Counted from the stretch's first letter, positions 42,134 through 52,552 are shown. The stretch is DNA of 64,000 nt from an uncultured Muribaculaceae bacterium (GCA_934636465.1 CAKUAR010000001.1:62001-126000), one strand, 5' to 3'. Notes: generated by a model not told the origin, from the sequence alone. Made by a program: numbers and translations.

Positions 42134-43651
42134 ATGGGAAAGAAAGCGTTATTGATGATTCTTGATGGTTGGGGAATTGGTGACAAAACCAAAAGCGATG
42201 CTATATATAGCACCCCGACTCCGTATTGGGACAGTTTGTTGAGCACTTATCCACACTCACAGCTCAAGGCTTGTGGCGAGGACGTGGGTCTGCCCGACGG
42301 TCAAATGGGAAACAGTGAGGTGGGGCACCTGAACATAGGCGGTGGCCGCATTGTGTATCAAGACTTGGTTAAGATTAACCGCGCAATTAAAGACAAATCA
42401 ATATTGAAAAACCCTGAAGTGGTGTCGGCATTCTCTTATGCACAAAAGACCGGCAAAGGAATTCACTTCATGGGTTTGACTTCAACCGGCGGTGTGCACA
42501 GTGAGCTGTCGCACTTGTTCGCTTTGTGCGACATTGCCAAAGAATATGGACTGAAAAGCGTGTATCTGCACTGCTTCATGGACGGTCGTGACACCGACCC
42601 AATGAGCGGTAAAGGCTTCATAGAGCAAGTGGAGAAACACTGCGCCGAGAGCGCAGGCGTGATAGCCACAATCACAGGCCGCTATTATGCAATGGACCGC
42701 GACAAGCGCTGGAACCGCATAAAGCTCGCCTATGACCAGCTTGTGAACGGCGAGGGCAAGAAGAGCGACAACATGGTGACTGCAATGCAGGAGTCGTATG
42801 ACGAGGGTGTGACCGACGAGTTTGTTAAGCCAATCGTGAACTCAACCGTTGACGGCCGCATCAAGGAAGGCGATGTGGTGATTTTCTTCAACTATCGCAA
42901 CGACCGCGCCAAAGAGTTGACCATGGTGCTCACCCAGCAGGACATGCCAGAAGAGGGCATGCACACAATCAATGATTTGCAATATTACTGCATGACTCCA
43001 TACGACGCTTCGTTTAAGGGAGTACACATCTTGTTCAAGAAAGAAAACGTGCAGGAGACGCTGGCAGAGTATTTGTCGTCGAAAGGCTTGAGGCAACTCC
43101 ACATAGCCGAGACCGAGAAATATGCTCACGTGACATTCTTCTTTAACGGTGGCCGTGAAGCTCCATTTGAGGGCGAGGACAGAATTCTCGTTCCGTCGCC
43201 AAAGGTGGCAACCTATGACTTGCAGCCTGAAATGAGCGCATATCTCGTGAAAGATAAGCTGGTGGCCGCTATAAAGGAAGAAAAATATGACTTCATCGTG
43301 GTTAACTATGCCAATGGCGACATGGTGGGCCACACAGGAGTGTACCCAGCCATTCAAAAGGCTGTGGAGACTATTGACGCTTGTGTGAAAGACACAGTGG
43401 AAGCAGCCAAGGCTGCCGACTATGAGGTAATCATAATAGCCGACCACGGCAATGCCGACCATGCAATCAATGCCGACGGCACGCCAAATACAGCCCACTC
43501 GCTCAACCCTGTGCCGTTTGTGTATGTCACAACCGACAAGAACGCCACAGTGGAGAATGGCCGTCTGGCCGATGTGGCTCCGTCAATCCTTAAGATTATG
43601 GATTTGCCACAGCCAAAGGAAATGACTGGCAACTGCTTGATTAAGAAATAA
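42134..43651 (+). CDS. gpmI: 2,3-bisphosphoglycerate-independent phosphoglycerate mutase
   Basis: A 505-residue alkaline-phosphatase-superfamily enzyme. Metal-binding [21 protein letters not shown] start (MILDGWG), phosphoserine motif [50 protein letters not shown], and the C-terminal [11 protein letters not shown] metal cluster are all present. It converts 3-phosphoglycerate to 2-phosphoglycerate in glycolysis and requires manganese. Own promoter and terminator. Confidence 0.95.
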   Translation: MGKKALLMILDGWGIGDKTKSDAIYSTPTPYWDSLLSTYPHSQLKACGEDVGLPDGQMGNSEVGHLNIGGGRIVYQDLVKINRAIKDKSILKNPEVVSAFSYAQKTGKGIHFMGLTSTGGVHSELSHLFALCDIAKEYGLKSVYLHCFMDGRDTDPMSGKGFIEQVEKHCAESAGVIATITGRYYAMDRDKRWNRIKLAYDQLVNGEGKKSDNMVTAMQESYDEGVTDEFVKPIVNSTVDGRIKEGDVVIFFNYRNDRAKELTMVLTQQDMPEEGMHTINDLQYYCMTPYDASFKGVHILFKKENVQETLAEYLSSKGLRQLHIAETEKYAHVTFFFNGGREAPFEGEDRILVPSPKVATYDLQPEMSAYLVKDKLVAAIKEEKYDFIVVNYANGDMVGHTGVYPAIQKAVETIDACVKDTVEAAKAADYEVIIIADHGNADHAINADGTPNTAHSLNPVPFVYVTTDKNATVENGRLADVAPSILKIMDLPQPKEMTGNCLIKK

Positions 43652-43679
43652 ATCTGTTTCATATACTCGTTTTTAACGG

Positions 43680-43716
43680 CGACTTTGCAGGACACGTTCC
43701 CGCAAAGTCGTTTTTT
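43680..43716 (+). terminator. Terminator of gpmI
   Basis: CGACTTTGC (43680-43688) pairs with GCAAAGTCG (43702-43710), then six T. Confidence 0.8.
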
Positions 43717-43798
43717 GTGTTGAAAAACTGCCTTATGTGATTATTTTTTTGTAATTTCGTTTCCAGTAAATGCAAATAAAACAGCAAATTAATTTGAA

Positions 43799-45313
43799 AT
43801 GAAATCAATAATGAAAACTGCGTTGGCGGCCATGCTGATTTGTGCTGCCAATTTCACTGCGAGTGCAGACCACTTGATAATAATGTCGGCAAACGACACT
43901 CACAGTCAGATAGAGCCGGCTGCCGACGGACGTGGCGGTGTGATGCGTCGCAAAGCGGTGTTCGACAAAATAAGGCGTGAAAACAAAAACGTGGTGGCTG
44001 TTCATGCCGGCGATGCAGTGCAAGGCACTGTCTATTTCTCAATGTTTGGCGGCGAGGTGGAATATGCGCTAATCGACAGCTTGGGCTACGACTTCATAAC
44101 CCCAGGCAACCATGAGTTTGACAACGGACTTGACAGTCTTGCCCATTATTATCGCAACATAAAAAAGGCAAAAATACTGTCGGCAAACTATGACATGAGT
44201 GGCACGAAACTTGCCGGTGTGATGTGGCCTTGGGCTGTGAAAGCTTATGGCGACAAGCGTGTGGGCTTCTTTGCTGTGAATGTGAATCCGCACGGCATGA
44301 TTGTGGACAAAAACTATGCTGGCATGCGCTACTTGCGCTCCGACTCGGTGGCAGACGCCACAGCCAAATATTTGAAGACGGTGCAAAAGGTGGACTATGT
44401 GGTGATGATTTCGCACATAGGCTACACGTCAATGGACCCGAAAGAGCCAAATGACTCCTTGATAGTGGCCAAGAGCCACTACATAGACATGGTGGTGGGC
44501 GGTCACTCACACACGGTGATTAATCCCGGCACGGCAAAAAGCCTTGTTGCAAACGCCGACGGCAAAAAGGTGGTCATAGGGCAAAACGGCAAGTTTGGCA
44601 AGTATGTGGGCAAATATGACCTTGACCTTGAAAGCGGCAATGTGAGTTATGAGCTTGTGACAATCGACAAGTCGCTTGATGCCGGAGTGAACTATCCGGC
44701 CTTGTCGGCATGGCTTGCAAAATATAAGGCAAAGACCGACTCGCTTATGAATAACCCGGTGGCAAAGTCGGCAAAATACATGAAAAACAACAGCTATGCA
44801 AGCCAAAACTGGCTGTGCGATGCTGTGATGGAAATAGCCCCCAAACTGACAAAAGAGAAAGTGCAGTTTGCGATAATGAACAAGGGCGGCATAAGGCAAG
44901 ACATGCCAAAGGGAACGGTTACCGAGGGACTGATAGACGCAATGTTCCCATTTGACAACCGTTTTGTGGTGATGGAGTTGAGCGGCAAGGACTTGCTCGA
45001 CGCTTTTGCTGTTATGGCAAACCGTGGCGGCGATGCCGTGAGCAAGGAGTTGAAAATCACTTATGACAAAAACCGCAAAATCACGTCGGCAAAACTCAAA
45101 GGCAAGGAAATCAAGCCAAGTGCCACTTATAACTTCATAACGATAGACTATCTTGCAAATGGCGGCGACTATATGGTGTCGCTGAAAAATGGCAAGCGTC
45201 TGTTTGTTGACAACGTGAAGTATGGGTTGCACATACTCAACTATCTGCGAGGACTCAATGAGGCTGGACGCGTGATAACTGCCAGTGACGAGCCGCGCAT
45301 GGTGGAGAAATGA
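43799..45313 (+). CDS. Exported 5'-nucleotidase/UshA-like bifunctional metallophosphoesterase
   Basis: A 504-residue protein with a signal peptide (about residues 1-23). The N-terminal metallophosphoesterase part has SANDTHSQIEP, HAGDAVQGT, TPGNHEFDNGLDSL, ISHIGY and GGHSHTVINPG, the two-metal site. From about residue 315 the 5'-nucleotidase C-terminal domain follows (NKGGIRQDMPKGTVTEGLID, FPFDNRFVVMELSG, TIDYLANGGDYM). It degrades extracellular nucleotides to nucleosides in the periplasm. In many Bacteroides these two domains are separate neighbouring genes; here they are one. Next gene begins 25 bases later, so it likely heads a three-gene operon. Confidence 0.9.
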   Translation: MKSIMKTALAAMLICAANFTASADHLIIMSANDTHSQIEPAADGRGGVMRRKAVFDKIRRENKNVVAVHAGDAVQGTVYFSMFGGEVEYALIDSLGYDFITPGNHEFDNGLDSLAHYYRNIKKAKILSANYDMSGTKLAGVMWPWAVKAYGDKRVGFFAVNVNPHGMIVDKNYAGMRYLRSDSVADATAKYLKTVQKVDYVVMISHIGYTSMDPKEPNDSLIVAKSHYIDMVVGGHSHTVINPGTAKSLVANADGKKVVIGQNGKFGKYVGKYDLDLESGNVSYELVTIDKSLDAGVNYPALSAWLAKYKAKTDSLMNNPVAKSAKYMKNNSYASQNWLCDAVMEIAPKLTKEKVQFAIMNKGGIRQDMPKGTVTEGLIDAMFPFDNRFVVMELSGKDLLDAFAVMANRGGDAVSKELKITYDKNRKITSAKLKGKEIKPSATYNFITIDYLANGGDYMVSLKNGKRLFVDNVKYGLHILNYLRGLNEAGRVITASDEPRMVEK

Positions 45314-45338
45314 GAAAAAAGGAAATGTTATCGTCAGA

Positions 45339-48300
45339 ATGACTAACGCAATGAATAGATTCAGAAAGTTTACATTCGCACTGCTGCTTGCGGTGATGCT
45401 TGTGCCGCTGCTGTCGGCAACGCCGTCGCCCTCGAAAAAAAGTGCTGTGAGGGCAACGAAGCGCATTGTGTCCACAATGCTGTCGAAAGTTGACAAAAAC
45501 GAAATGGACACATGGGTCAACAGCACATTTGCAACGCTCACGCCGGAGGAACGCGTGAGACAGCTGATTGTGGTTGACATTTTTCCGGAGTACAGCGAGG
45601 TCAACCGGGCACGCGTAAAGAAACTTGTGGCCGACCAAAAGATAGGCGGACTGATATATAGCGAGGGCGACATAAGAAACCAGGCCCAAATGACCAACTA
45701 TGCCCAGTCGCTTGCCACCATACCGCTGATGATTACCATTGACGGCGAGTGGGGCATTCAGATGCGGCTGAGCGACGCGACGAAATATCCGCGCAACCTG
45801 ACGCTTGGAGCCATAAGTGACGACCGTCTGTTTTATGACTATGGCCGCGAGGTGGCACGGCAGTGCAAGCTGATGGGAATTCAGGTGAATTTCGCGCCGG
45901 TGATGGACGTGCTCGACAATCCCGACAACAAGGTGATAGGCACGCGCGCCTATGGAGAGAGCCCAGAGGCTGTGGCGCGCCACGGCATATCGTTCTCAAA
46001 AGGTATGGAAGACGGTGGTGTGCTTTCGGTGGCAAAGCATTTTCCCGGCCACGGCTCCACAATAGTTGACTCACATAAAGCCATGCCCACCGTGGTCAAG
46101 AGCCGCAAAGAGCTCAATATGGTGGAACTGTTGCCTTTCAGGCAATATGTCAACGCTGGGTTGTCGGGCATGCTGACAGGGCACTTGAGTGTTCCGGCAC
46201 TGGAAAAACGCAAAATTCCCGCCACCATGTCGGACAAATGCGTGAATGGCTTGCTGAAGAAAGAAATGGGCTTTAATGGCTTGATATTTACCGACGCACT
46301 TGTGATGAAAGGCGCAAATGTGAGCGGCTCGGTGTGCGTTAACGCACTGCTTGCCGGCAATGATGTGCTGCTCATGCCACCCTCTGTAGATGAGGAAGTG
46401 GCTGCCATAATGGCTGCCATAAAGAATGGAACACTGAAACAAAGCGACATTGACGAGAAATGCAAAAAGATGCTGCGCTACAAGTTTGCCCTTGGGCTTA
46501 GCCACAAGCCGGTGATAAACCTCAACACCGTGGCTCAAGAGGTGAACTCACAGCAGGCTGCAGTGATGCTGCGCCGTTTGTGCGCAGGAACAATCACTGT
46601 GGTAAAGAACAGCGGCCGGATTTTGCCAGTGGGCAACTTGCAGAGCCGCAACATAGCAGTGCTGACCATGGGCAACGACAATGGTGTGAAATCGATGTTT
46701 CAACGCCGCTGCGCCAATTATGCCCAGACCACGGCATATAACTATAATTACAAGGCAGGAAACTCGATTGCGACTTTGGCCGACAGCATAGCCGCGCATC
46801 ACCACGACTTGGTGATTGTGGGGGTGAGCAGTGATGACGCCAATTATCGCAACGCCTTGAGGGTGCTTGGCACAAAATGCAAGAACATAGTTCTGGCTTT
46901 GTTTAACAAAACGCTCGATGTTAGGCATTTTGCCAGTAACATTGACGCCGCGAGCGTGAAGGCTGTGGTTCTGGGGTATGAGTCAAGCACAATGGCCGAG
47001 GACTATGTGGCACAAACGATTTTTGGTGGCAACGGGGCCAATGGCGTGCTGCCGATAACCATAAAGCCAGCGGGCAAAAACCGCAAGGGCAAGACTTATC
47101 GCGCCGGATATGGAATAAAGTATAAGGCAAACCGCTTGGGCTACGGAATACCGGCAGAAGTGGGGCTTGACGACGGAATGTTGCATAAGATAGACTCGGT
47201 GGCAAATTATGGGGTCAAGGAGCACGCGTTTCCTGGGTGTGAGGTGCTTGTGGCCCGCCATGGCAAAGTGGTGTGCAACCGCGCCTATGGCAAGATAAGC
47301 TATGACTCAAAAGTGCCTGTCACTGAAAACACGTTGTTTGGTCTGGCCTCGGTGTCGAAAGCCACTGGAACGCTGAGCGGACTGATGAAACTTTATGATG
47401 ATGGAAAGATTGGGCTTGACGATAAGTTGAGCAAGTTTATTCCACAACTGCGTGACGGCGACAAAGAGAACTTGACCGTGAGAGAGGCTCTGTATCATGA
47501 GACTGGCATGCAGCCTGGGCTGAATGTGTCGCCAATCGTATTTGACCGCAGCACATATCGAGGAGCATTGATTTCGCCTAAGCAAGGTGGAGACTACACG
47601 ATAAAAATCAACGGCAGTGCCTACGGAAACCGCAACGCCAAGTTGCGCACCGACATTTTGTCGCCAGAGAAGACCGATGAGTGCAATGTGGAGATAGCCA
47701 AAGGCATTTGGGGCGGCAAACGGCTGTATGACACAATTATGAACGGAATTTACCACACTCCGCTTGGGCAGAAACGCTATTTGTATAGCTGCTTGAACTT
47801 CTGCTTGCTTGCCAATGCCGAGCAAAACGTGACCCACTTGCCGCTGAACTATTTTGTGAACAATTATTTCTTTGCTCCGCTGGGAGCGTATCACACGCTA
47901 TATCGCCCTTTGAGCAAGTTTAAGCCCGATGATATAGCCTATACTGAGGTTGACACGTTTTTGCGCCGCCAGCATGTGCATGGATATGTGCACGATGAGC
48001 TTGCAGCCTTTTCGGGCGGAGTGCAAGGCAATGCTGGTTTGTTTTCTAACGCCAACGACTTGGCAAAGCTGCTTCAGATGTGGCTTAACCGCGGGTCGTA
48101 TGGTGGAGTGAGATATTTGAAGCCTGCCACGGTTGAGACATTCTTGACCGACAAAAGCCCTAATAGCTTCAGGGGGCTTGGTTTCGACAAGCCCAATGTG
48201 AACAACCCGGCAAATTCCTCGACTTGCGATGAAGCGCCTGCCGAGGTGGTTGGGCACACTGGATTTACGGGAACATGCTTCTGGGTTGATCCGAAAAACG

Positions 48301-48422
48301 ACATGATATACATATTCTTGAGCAACAGGGTTAGCCCATCGCGCAACAATCCTAACTTCAGACGAGTGAGCGCGAGAACAAACATACAATCGATTATCTA
48401 TAAGTCGATTATAGGAAAATAA
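45339..48422 (+). CDS. Fusion of GH3 (NagZ-type) glycosidase and serine beta-lactamase-like domain
   Basis: 1027 residues from the start at 45339, 25 bases after the previous stop. The N-terminal signal peptide is followed by a GH3 domain with KHFPGHGSTIVDSHKAMP beginning at K233. Its NagZ-type catalytic His and the nucleophile segment LIFTDALVMKGA match beta-N-acetylglucosaminidases. After a C-terminal GH3 alpha/beta domain comes a class-C-like serine hydrolase domain: Ser671-V-S-Lys674 (SxxK), a YSCLNF motif near 800, and GHTGFTG near 972 (KTG-like). Together it may remove N-acetylglucosamine from muropeptides and then act on the peptide or an ester. Export contrasts with cytosolic NagZ. 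Substrate is inferred. Confidence 0.85.
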   Translation: MTNAMNRFRKFTFALLLAVMLVPLLSATPSPSKKSAVRATKRIVSTMLSKVDKNEMDTWVNSTFATLTPEERVRQLIVVDIFPEYSEVNRARVKKLVADQKIGGLIYSEGDIRNQAQMTNYAQSLATIPLMITIDGEWGIQMRLSDATKYPRNLTLGAISDDRLFYDYGREVARQCKLMGIQVNFAPVMDVLDNPDNKVIGTRAYGESPEAVARHGISFSKGMEDGGVLSVAKHFPGHGSTIVDSHKAMPTVVKSRKELNMVELLPFRQYVNAGLSGMLTGHLSVPALEKRKIPATMSDKCVNGLLKKEMGFNGLIFTDALVMKGANVSGSVCVNALLAGNDVLLMPPSVDEEVAAIMAAIKNGTLKQSDIDEKCKKMLRYKFALGLSHKPVINLNTVAQEVNSQQAAVMLRRLCAGTITVVKNSGRILPVGNLQSRNIAVLTMGNDNGVKSMFQRRCANYAQTTAYNYNYKAGNSIATLADSIAAHHHDLVIVGVSSDDANYRNALRVLGTKCKNIVLALFNKTLDVRHFASNIDAASVKAVVLGYESSTMAEDYVAQTIFGGNGANGVLPITIKPAGKNRKGKTYRAGYGIKYKANRLGYGIPAEVGLDDGMLHKIDSVANYGVKEHAFPGCEVLVARHGKVVCNRAYGKISYDSKVPVTENTLFGLASVSKATGTLSGLMKLYDDGKIGLDDKLSKFIPQLRDGDKENLTVREALYHETGMQPGLNVSPIVFDRSTYRGALISPKQGGDYTIKINGSAYGNRNAKLRTDILSPEKTDECNVEIAKGIWGGKRLYDTIMNGIYHTPLGQKRYLYSCLNFCLLANAEQNVTHLPLNYFVNNYFFAPLGAYHTLYRPLSKFKPDDIAYTEVDTFLRRQHVHGYVHDELAAFSGGVQGNAGLFSNANDLAKLLQMWLNRGSYGGVRYLKPATVETFLTDKSPNSFRGLGFDKPNVNNPANSSTCDEAPAEVVGHTGFTGTCFWVDPKNDMIYIFLSNRVSPSRNNPNFRRVSARTNIQSIIYKSIIGK

Positions 48423-48467
48423 ACAACGCATTTTTAGAAAATCAAAAATCAACAAATAACAAATAAG

Positions 48468-49538
48468 ATGAAACATTTATTATTTGCACTGGCAGTGGGA
48501 GCTTGCTTGGCATCGTGTAGCAAAGGGGGTGACTACAAAATAGCAGTGACTTTTGCCGATGACACGATGAATGGCAAAACAGCCTATCTGACAAATTATG
48601 ATAATGGCGACACAATAGACAGTGCCGTGGTGAGCAACATGAGTGTTGCATTTAAGGGAACTGTTGAAGACTCATATTTCTCGCGCATAATTGTTGACGG
48701 AAAGCGCATGGGGTTTGTGGTTGAGCCTGGTAACATATCAATTATATGGGCCGACGGCAAGGCCACCGGCACCAAGCTCAATGAGGAGCTTAACAAGAGT
48801 GATGAGGAACTGACAAAAATAGAGTCGGAATATGGCACACTGCAAGAGCAACTCGACAAAGGCTCTATTACTAAAGAGCAGTTTGACGCCAAGACTGCTG
48901 CAGTTGACAAGAAAGAGAGCGACTATTTTCAAGACCTGTATAAGCGCAACAAAGACAATGGCATAGGGCCGTGGGCGTTTAATTACTATTTGATGTCGAA
49001 TGACTTTAGTGTGGCAAAGATAGATTCCTTGCTGGCAGAGTTGCCAGATGGCTATAAGACCCTGAAGCGCGTGGACAAAGCCAGGAGTGACGCCAAGCAA
49101 AAGGAGCTGACGGCCGTTGGGAAAAAGTTTACGGATTTCGCTATTCGCACAGAATCGGGCAAGACTGAAAAACTGTCGGATTATGTTGGTAAAGGACAAT
49201 ATGTGGTGGTTGATTTCTGGGCAAGCTGGTGTGGACCGTGCCGCAGAGCCATAAAAGACGAATTGCTGCCAATATACAAGAAATATGCAGGCAAAGGCCT
49301 GACGGTGCTTGGCGTGGCTGTGTGGGACGCTCCTGCCGACACGCACAAGGCCATTGAAGAAATGCAAATTCCGTGGCAAGTGATGATTGGTGACCGGAAA
49401 CTTGAAGGACCAACTGACATATATGGCATTTCGGGCATACCTCACATAATGATAGTTGACCCTAATGGAGTGATAGTGTCGCGAGGTCTCGACGGCCAGG
49501 CTCTGCAAAACAAAGTGGCAGAGATAATGAAGAAATAA
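48468..49538 (+). CDS. Lipoprotein TlpA/ResA-like thiol-disulfide reductase
   Basis: A 356-residue lipoprotein: lipobox LASC at about residue 19. Residues 25-205 are a DUF4369-like beta domain plus a charged coiled segment. The thioredoxin-like domain has FWASWCGPCRR (Cys255 and Cys258) and a cis-Pro segment ISGIPHIMIVDP. Anchored on the periplasmic side, it likely keeps partner thiols reduced or assists cytochrome maturation. It follows the NagZ/beta-lactamase fusion gene by 45 bases and is probably in the same operon. Confidence 0.88.
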   Translation: MKHLLFALAVGACLASCSKGGDYKIAVTFADDTMNGKTAYLTNYDNGDTIDSAVVSNMSVAFKGTVEDSYFSRIIVDGKRMGFVVEPGNISIIWADGKATGTKLNEELNKSDEELTKIESEYGTLQEQLDKGSITKEQFDAKTAAVDKKESDYFQDLYKRNKDNGIGPWAFNYYLMSNDFSVAKIDSLLAELPDGYKTLKRVDKARSDAKQKELTAVGKKFTDFAIRTESGKTEKLSDYVGKGQYVVVDFWASWCGPCRRAIKDELLPIYKKYAGKGLTVLGVAVWDAPADTHKAIEEMQIPWQVMIGDRKLEGPTDIYGISGIPHIMIVDPNGVIVSRGLDGQALQNKVAEIMKK

Positions 49539-49604
49539 CGCGTAATATCAAATACTTATGTAATTGTAATTATCAATTATAAAGCCATAAAACAGTAGTT
49601 AGCA

Positions 49605-50099
49605 ATGAAGAAGCTTTTATTTTTGTTTTTGTTTGCGCTAACCTTTTGCTTTGGCTATGCGCAGTCGCAAAAACCACAAGAAAACAATCAAGCGCTTGTT
49701 CAAAGAATAGATTCTCTTGAGCATGAGTTGTCGTACTTGAAATTGTCATACGACTTATACACACTGAATTCAGACATGAAAATGGCTACGGCTGAAATGA
49801 ATGCTAAATTTCTTGAAATTCGGACAGATGTTTACCATAGAAACACAGGATTTGAAGATTTTTATCAAGAGTATTATGAGACATGCGAAAGGCAAAAGCA
49901 AGCATTTCATGATTTAATTGAAGCTAAAAAAGAATTTTTTATGCTTAAAGTTATGTCATATCCTTATTCTGAAACAGAATTAAAAACTTTAAAATCGAGT
50001 TATAAAATGATTGATGCTGCGTATAACGCTATGGAAGGTTCTTTAAAATTGCTGAAGGCTTCAGTGAACTCATATAGGAAGCTCGTGAAGCTCATGTGA
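49605..50099 (+). CDS. Secreted coiled-coil protein of unknown function
   Basis: A 164-residue protein. Signal peptide to about residue 20 (FCFGYAQS). The rest is helical, heptad-like and charged (LVQRIDSLEHELSYLKLSYD), with no recognisable domain. The gene is AT-richer and uses different codons from its neighbours, which suggests transfer. It lies 66 bases after the TlpA-like gene and is followed by a strong terminator at 50151, so it may be the last gene of that operon. Function unknown. Confidence 0.65.
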   Translation: MKKLLFLFLFALTFCFGYAQSQKPQENNQALVQRIDSLEHELSYLKLSYDLYTLNSDMKMATAEMNAKFLEIRTDVYHRNTGFEDFYQEYYETCERQKQAFHDLIEAKKEFFMLKVMSYPYSETELKTLKSSYKMIDAAYNAMEGSLKLLKASVNSYRKLVKLM

Positions 50100-50150
50100 C
50101 ATACCTACAGACACATGGTAAGATTTGGCAGTGTGTATTGGTAAAGGTAA

Positions 50151-50195
50151 AGGCGGCAAGCGAGGAGTTCAACTCATGCTTGCCGCCTATTTTTT
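50151..50195 (+). terminator. Terminator after the coiled-coil protein gene
   Basis: Perfect 11-base stem AGGCGGCAAGC/GCTTGCCGCCT (50151-50161 with 50178-50188) with a further GAG/CTC inside, then a T-run. Confidence 0.85.
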
Positions 50196-50208
50196 GTGAT
50201 TTTTTTTT

Positions 50209-50218
50209 GGGGGGGGGG
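50209..50218. repeat. Ten-base poly-G tract
   Basis: A run of ten G after an eight-T run, between the terminator and the end of purT. Second such tract in this window (see 38947). Confidence 0.85.
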
Positions 50219-50238
50219 TGGCTGAAATTGTGGTGCGA

Positions 50239-51432
50239 CTACACGCGGGGGAGAACGTCGATTTTGAGTTTGGCAGCGGCGCGGTTGGCTTTTGCCATGG
50301 CAGACTCAACATCTTTGTCGGTGGCGAGAATCACTGCCATGCGGCGGTGGCCACACACTTCTGGTTTGCCGAATATGCGTATTTGTGTGCCTGGCTCTTC
50401 GAGTGCTTTGTCAACATCGCTGAAAAGAACGCGGTTGGTGTCGCCCTCAACAACGATTGCTTTTGAGACTGACGGCCCATAGAACTTGATTTCGGGCACA
50501 GGGAGACCCATGAGTGCGCGTGCATGCAGAGCAAACTCGCTGAGGTCTTGTGAAATCATAGTAACCATGCCTGTGTCGTGTGGGCGTGGTGAAACTTCAC
50601 TGAAAATAACGTCTTCGCCCTTGATGAACATTTCCACACCGAATATGCCGTAGCCACCAAGTGCATCGGTCACTTTCTTGGCTATGTCGTGGGCTTTGGT
50701 TATGGCGGCCTCGCTCATGGCTTGCGGTTGCCAAGAGTAGCGGTAGTCGCCGTCTTTTTGTATGTGGCCAACTGGTTGGCAGAAGTTGGTGCCAGAAATG
50801 CTGCGCACGGTGAGCATGGTGATTTCGTAGTCGAAGTCAACAAAACCCTCCACAATCACGCGTCCGGCTCCGGCACGTCCGCCTTCTTGAGATATGTGCC
50901 ATGCCTGCTCGGCTTGCGAGGTGTCTTTAATGACGCTCTGGCCGTGACCCGACGAGCTCATTATTGGTTTAACGACGCATGGTGTGCCGATTTCGCGGAC
51001 TGCGGTTTTGAATTCCTCGAAAGTTGAGGCAAAACGGTATGGCGAGGTCTTGATGCCAAGCTCCTCGGCTGCCAGGCGGCGTATTCCTTCACGGTTCATG
51101 GTGAGCAGTGTGGCGTGGGCGGTGGGCGTCACATGAAAACCTTTCTTTTCAAGGGCAACGAGTGCCGGTGTGGCAATAGCCTCAACCTCTGGAATGATGT
51201 GGTCGGGCTTTTCTTCCTCAATCACCTTGGTCAGCTCATCGGCATCGAGCATATTGAGGACATGAAAGCGGTTGGCCACCTGCATGGCCGGAGCGTCTGG
51301 GTAGCGGTCGCATGCCACGACTTCCACGCCCAGGCGCTGGAGCTCGATAGCCACTTCCTTGCCTAATTCTCCACTTCCGAGCAGCAGAGCTTTCTGCCCG
51401 ATTTCTGTCTTGATAGTTCCAATTTTTGTCAT
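50239..51432 (-). CDS. purT: Formate-dependent phosphoribosylglycinamide formyltransferase
   Basis: A 397-residue ATP-grasp enzyme that formylates GAR with formate and ATP, the third step of purine synthesis. [20 protein letters not shown] near residue 17 opens the first domain. ATP-grasp motifs include [59 protein letters not shown]-terminal [13 protein letters not shown] fits PurT. Ends 20 bases after the poly-G tract. Using formate rather than formyl-THF suits a gut anaerobe. Confidence 0.95.
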   Translation of the reverse strand: MTKIGTIKTEIGQKALLLGSGELGKEVAIELQRLGVEVVACDRYPDAPAMQVANRFHVLNMLDADELTKVIEEEKPDHIIPEVEAIATPALVALEKKGFHVTPTAHATLLTMNREGIRRLAAEELGIKTSPYRFASTFEEFKTAVREIGTPCVVKPIMSSSGHGQSVIKDTSQAEQAWHISQEGGRAGAGRVIVEGFVDFDYEITMLTVRSISGTNFCQPVGHIQKDGDYRYSWQPQAMSEAAITKAHDIAKKVTDALGGYGIFGVEMFIKGEDVIFSEVSPRPHDTGMVTMISQDLSEFALHARALMGLPVPEIKFYGPSVSKAIVVEGDTNRVLFSDVDKALEEPGTQIRIFGKPEVCGHRRMAVILATDKDVESAMAKANRAAAKLKIDVLPRV

Positions 51433-51591
51433 TTGATAAATTTAATGTTAAGGCGGCGACCGCTTTTTGTGTAGGGGGCGGGGTCGTCGTTGTATGTGTT
51501 ACTATAGATGCAAAGTTAGTCAGAGTTGGCCTAAAAACAAAATGTGGCTTGCTGGCTTGCACGTTGTTGGCGTGTAGGGTAAGAACGTGGT

Positions 51592-51622
51592 TTTGAGAAT
51601 AGGGCAGAAATGATTAATTTTG
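51592..51622 (+). promoter_or_regulatory. Promoter of the 297-residue secreted protein gene
   Basis: TTTG at 51592-51595 and TAATTTTG at 51615-51622, exactly 19 bases apart. Confidence 0.8.
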
Positions 51623-51658
51623 CACTAATTGGTCAAAACCTAAGATTGACCTGTAAAA

Positions 51659-52552
51659 ATGAAAAATTTGTTGACACTTCTCATGAAAAGAATGATTTTG
51701 CCGTTGTTGGCATTGACAATAACTTTCTCCATTACCACCCCAAGGCTTTGTGCTGCACAACTGGCCGATGAAAAAGACTATGACGAGAGCGTGAGGCTGC
51801 CTGTGCGCCGTCTGCACCCCGAGCGTCCTACAAAAGAACAGCAAAAGCAGCTGAAGGCCGCAAGTGAAAAAGAACAGCAGCGCAGGGCTGAAATAGACGA
51901 TGAGATGCAGGCCGGCTTTGGCAATGTGAAGAAGAAGCCCAAGCAGCAATCGTCGGGGAAAAAGACAGCCGAAGAAAAGGCATTGCTCGACAGGCTGCTC
52001 GACGAGGACTATGCGATAACCGACTTGAGGGCAGAAATGATGAAGCCCAAGAAATGGAAAGATGAGTCGGTGCACGGCACAAAGGCTTCGCTCATGCCCT
52101 ACTGCAACCGCGAGGAGGTGGGCAGCGGCAGCATGACGGAATATCGCTATAAGCCAAAGACGGCTCCTAAAGATGAGCTGTCAAATGGATTGTTTCTGTA
52201 TTTTGACGTGAAAGGCGGAATGCCGGTGAACTTGAGGCTGCGTGGACAGTATTACGCCGACGACCCTCTGGCTTTCAAAAAAATAATTTTCACAATAGAC
52301 GGCTTTAACTATGAATATGTGCCCAACAAGGTGAACACTGGCAAAAAAGGCCGCTTTTGCTGGGAAAACAGCGACGAGCCTCTGCGCACCAAAAACAAGG
52401 ATTTGCTATACGCACTCACACACTGCACATGGGTGAGGGTGACGTTTGTGGGCACGCGCGGATTTAACCATGTGCGCACGCTAAACGACAATGAAGTGAA
52501 AGATTTTTACCATGTGTTTGAACTGTATCGTGTGCTTGGCGGCATAATTTGA
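51659..52552 (+). CDS. Secreted protein of unknown function
   Basis: 297 residues from ATG at 51659; another ATG at 51689 is possible. A signal peptide ends near residue 33 (RLCAAQ). Residues about 50-115 are charged and coil-like with many Lys/Glu/Gln. Residues 150-290 are beta-rich (NGLFLYFDVKGGMPVNLRLR, KKIIFTIDGFNYEYVPNKV) and end near HVFELYRVLGG. No known domain recognised. The promoter is strong-looking, and a weak hairpin (52630-52661) follows. Confidence 0.75.
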   Translation: MKNLLTLLMKRMILPLLALTITFSITTPRLCAAQLADEKDYDESVRLPVRRLHPERPTKEQQKQLKAASEKEQQRRAEIDDEMQAGFGNVKKKPKQQSSGKKTAEEKALLDRLLDEDYAITDLRAEMMKPKKWKDESVHGTKASLMPYCNREEVGSGSMTEYRYKPKTAPKDELSNGLFLYFDVKGGMPVNLRLRGQYYADDPLAFKKIIFTIDGFNYEYVPNKVNTGKKGRFCWENSDEPLRTKNKDLLYALTHCTWVRVTFVGTRGFNHVRTLNDNEVKDFYHVFELYRVLGGII

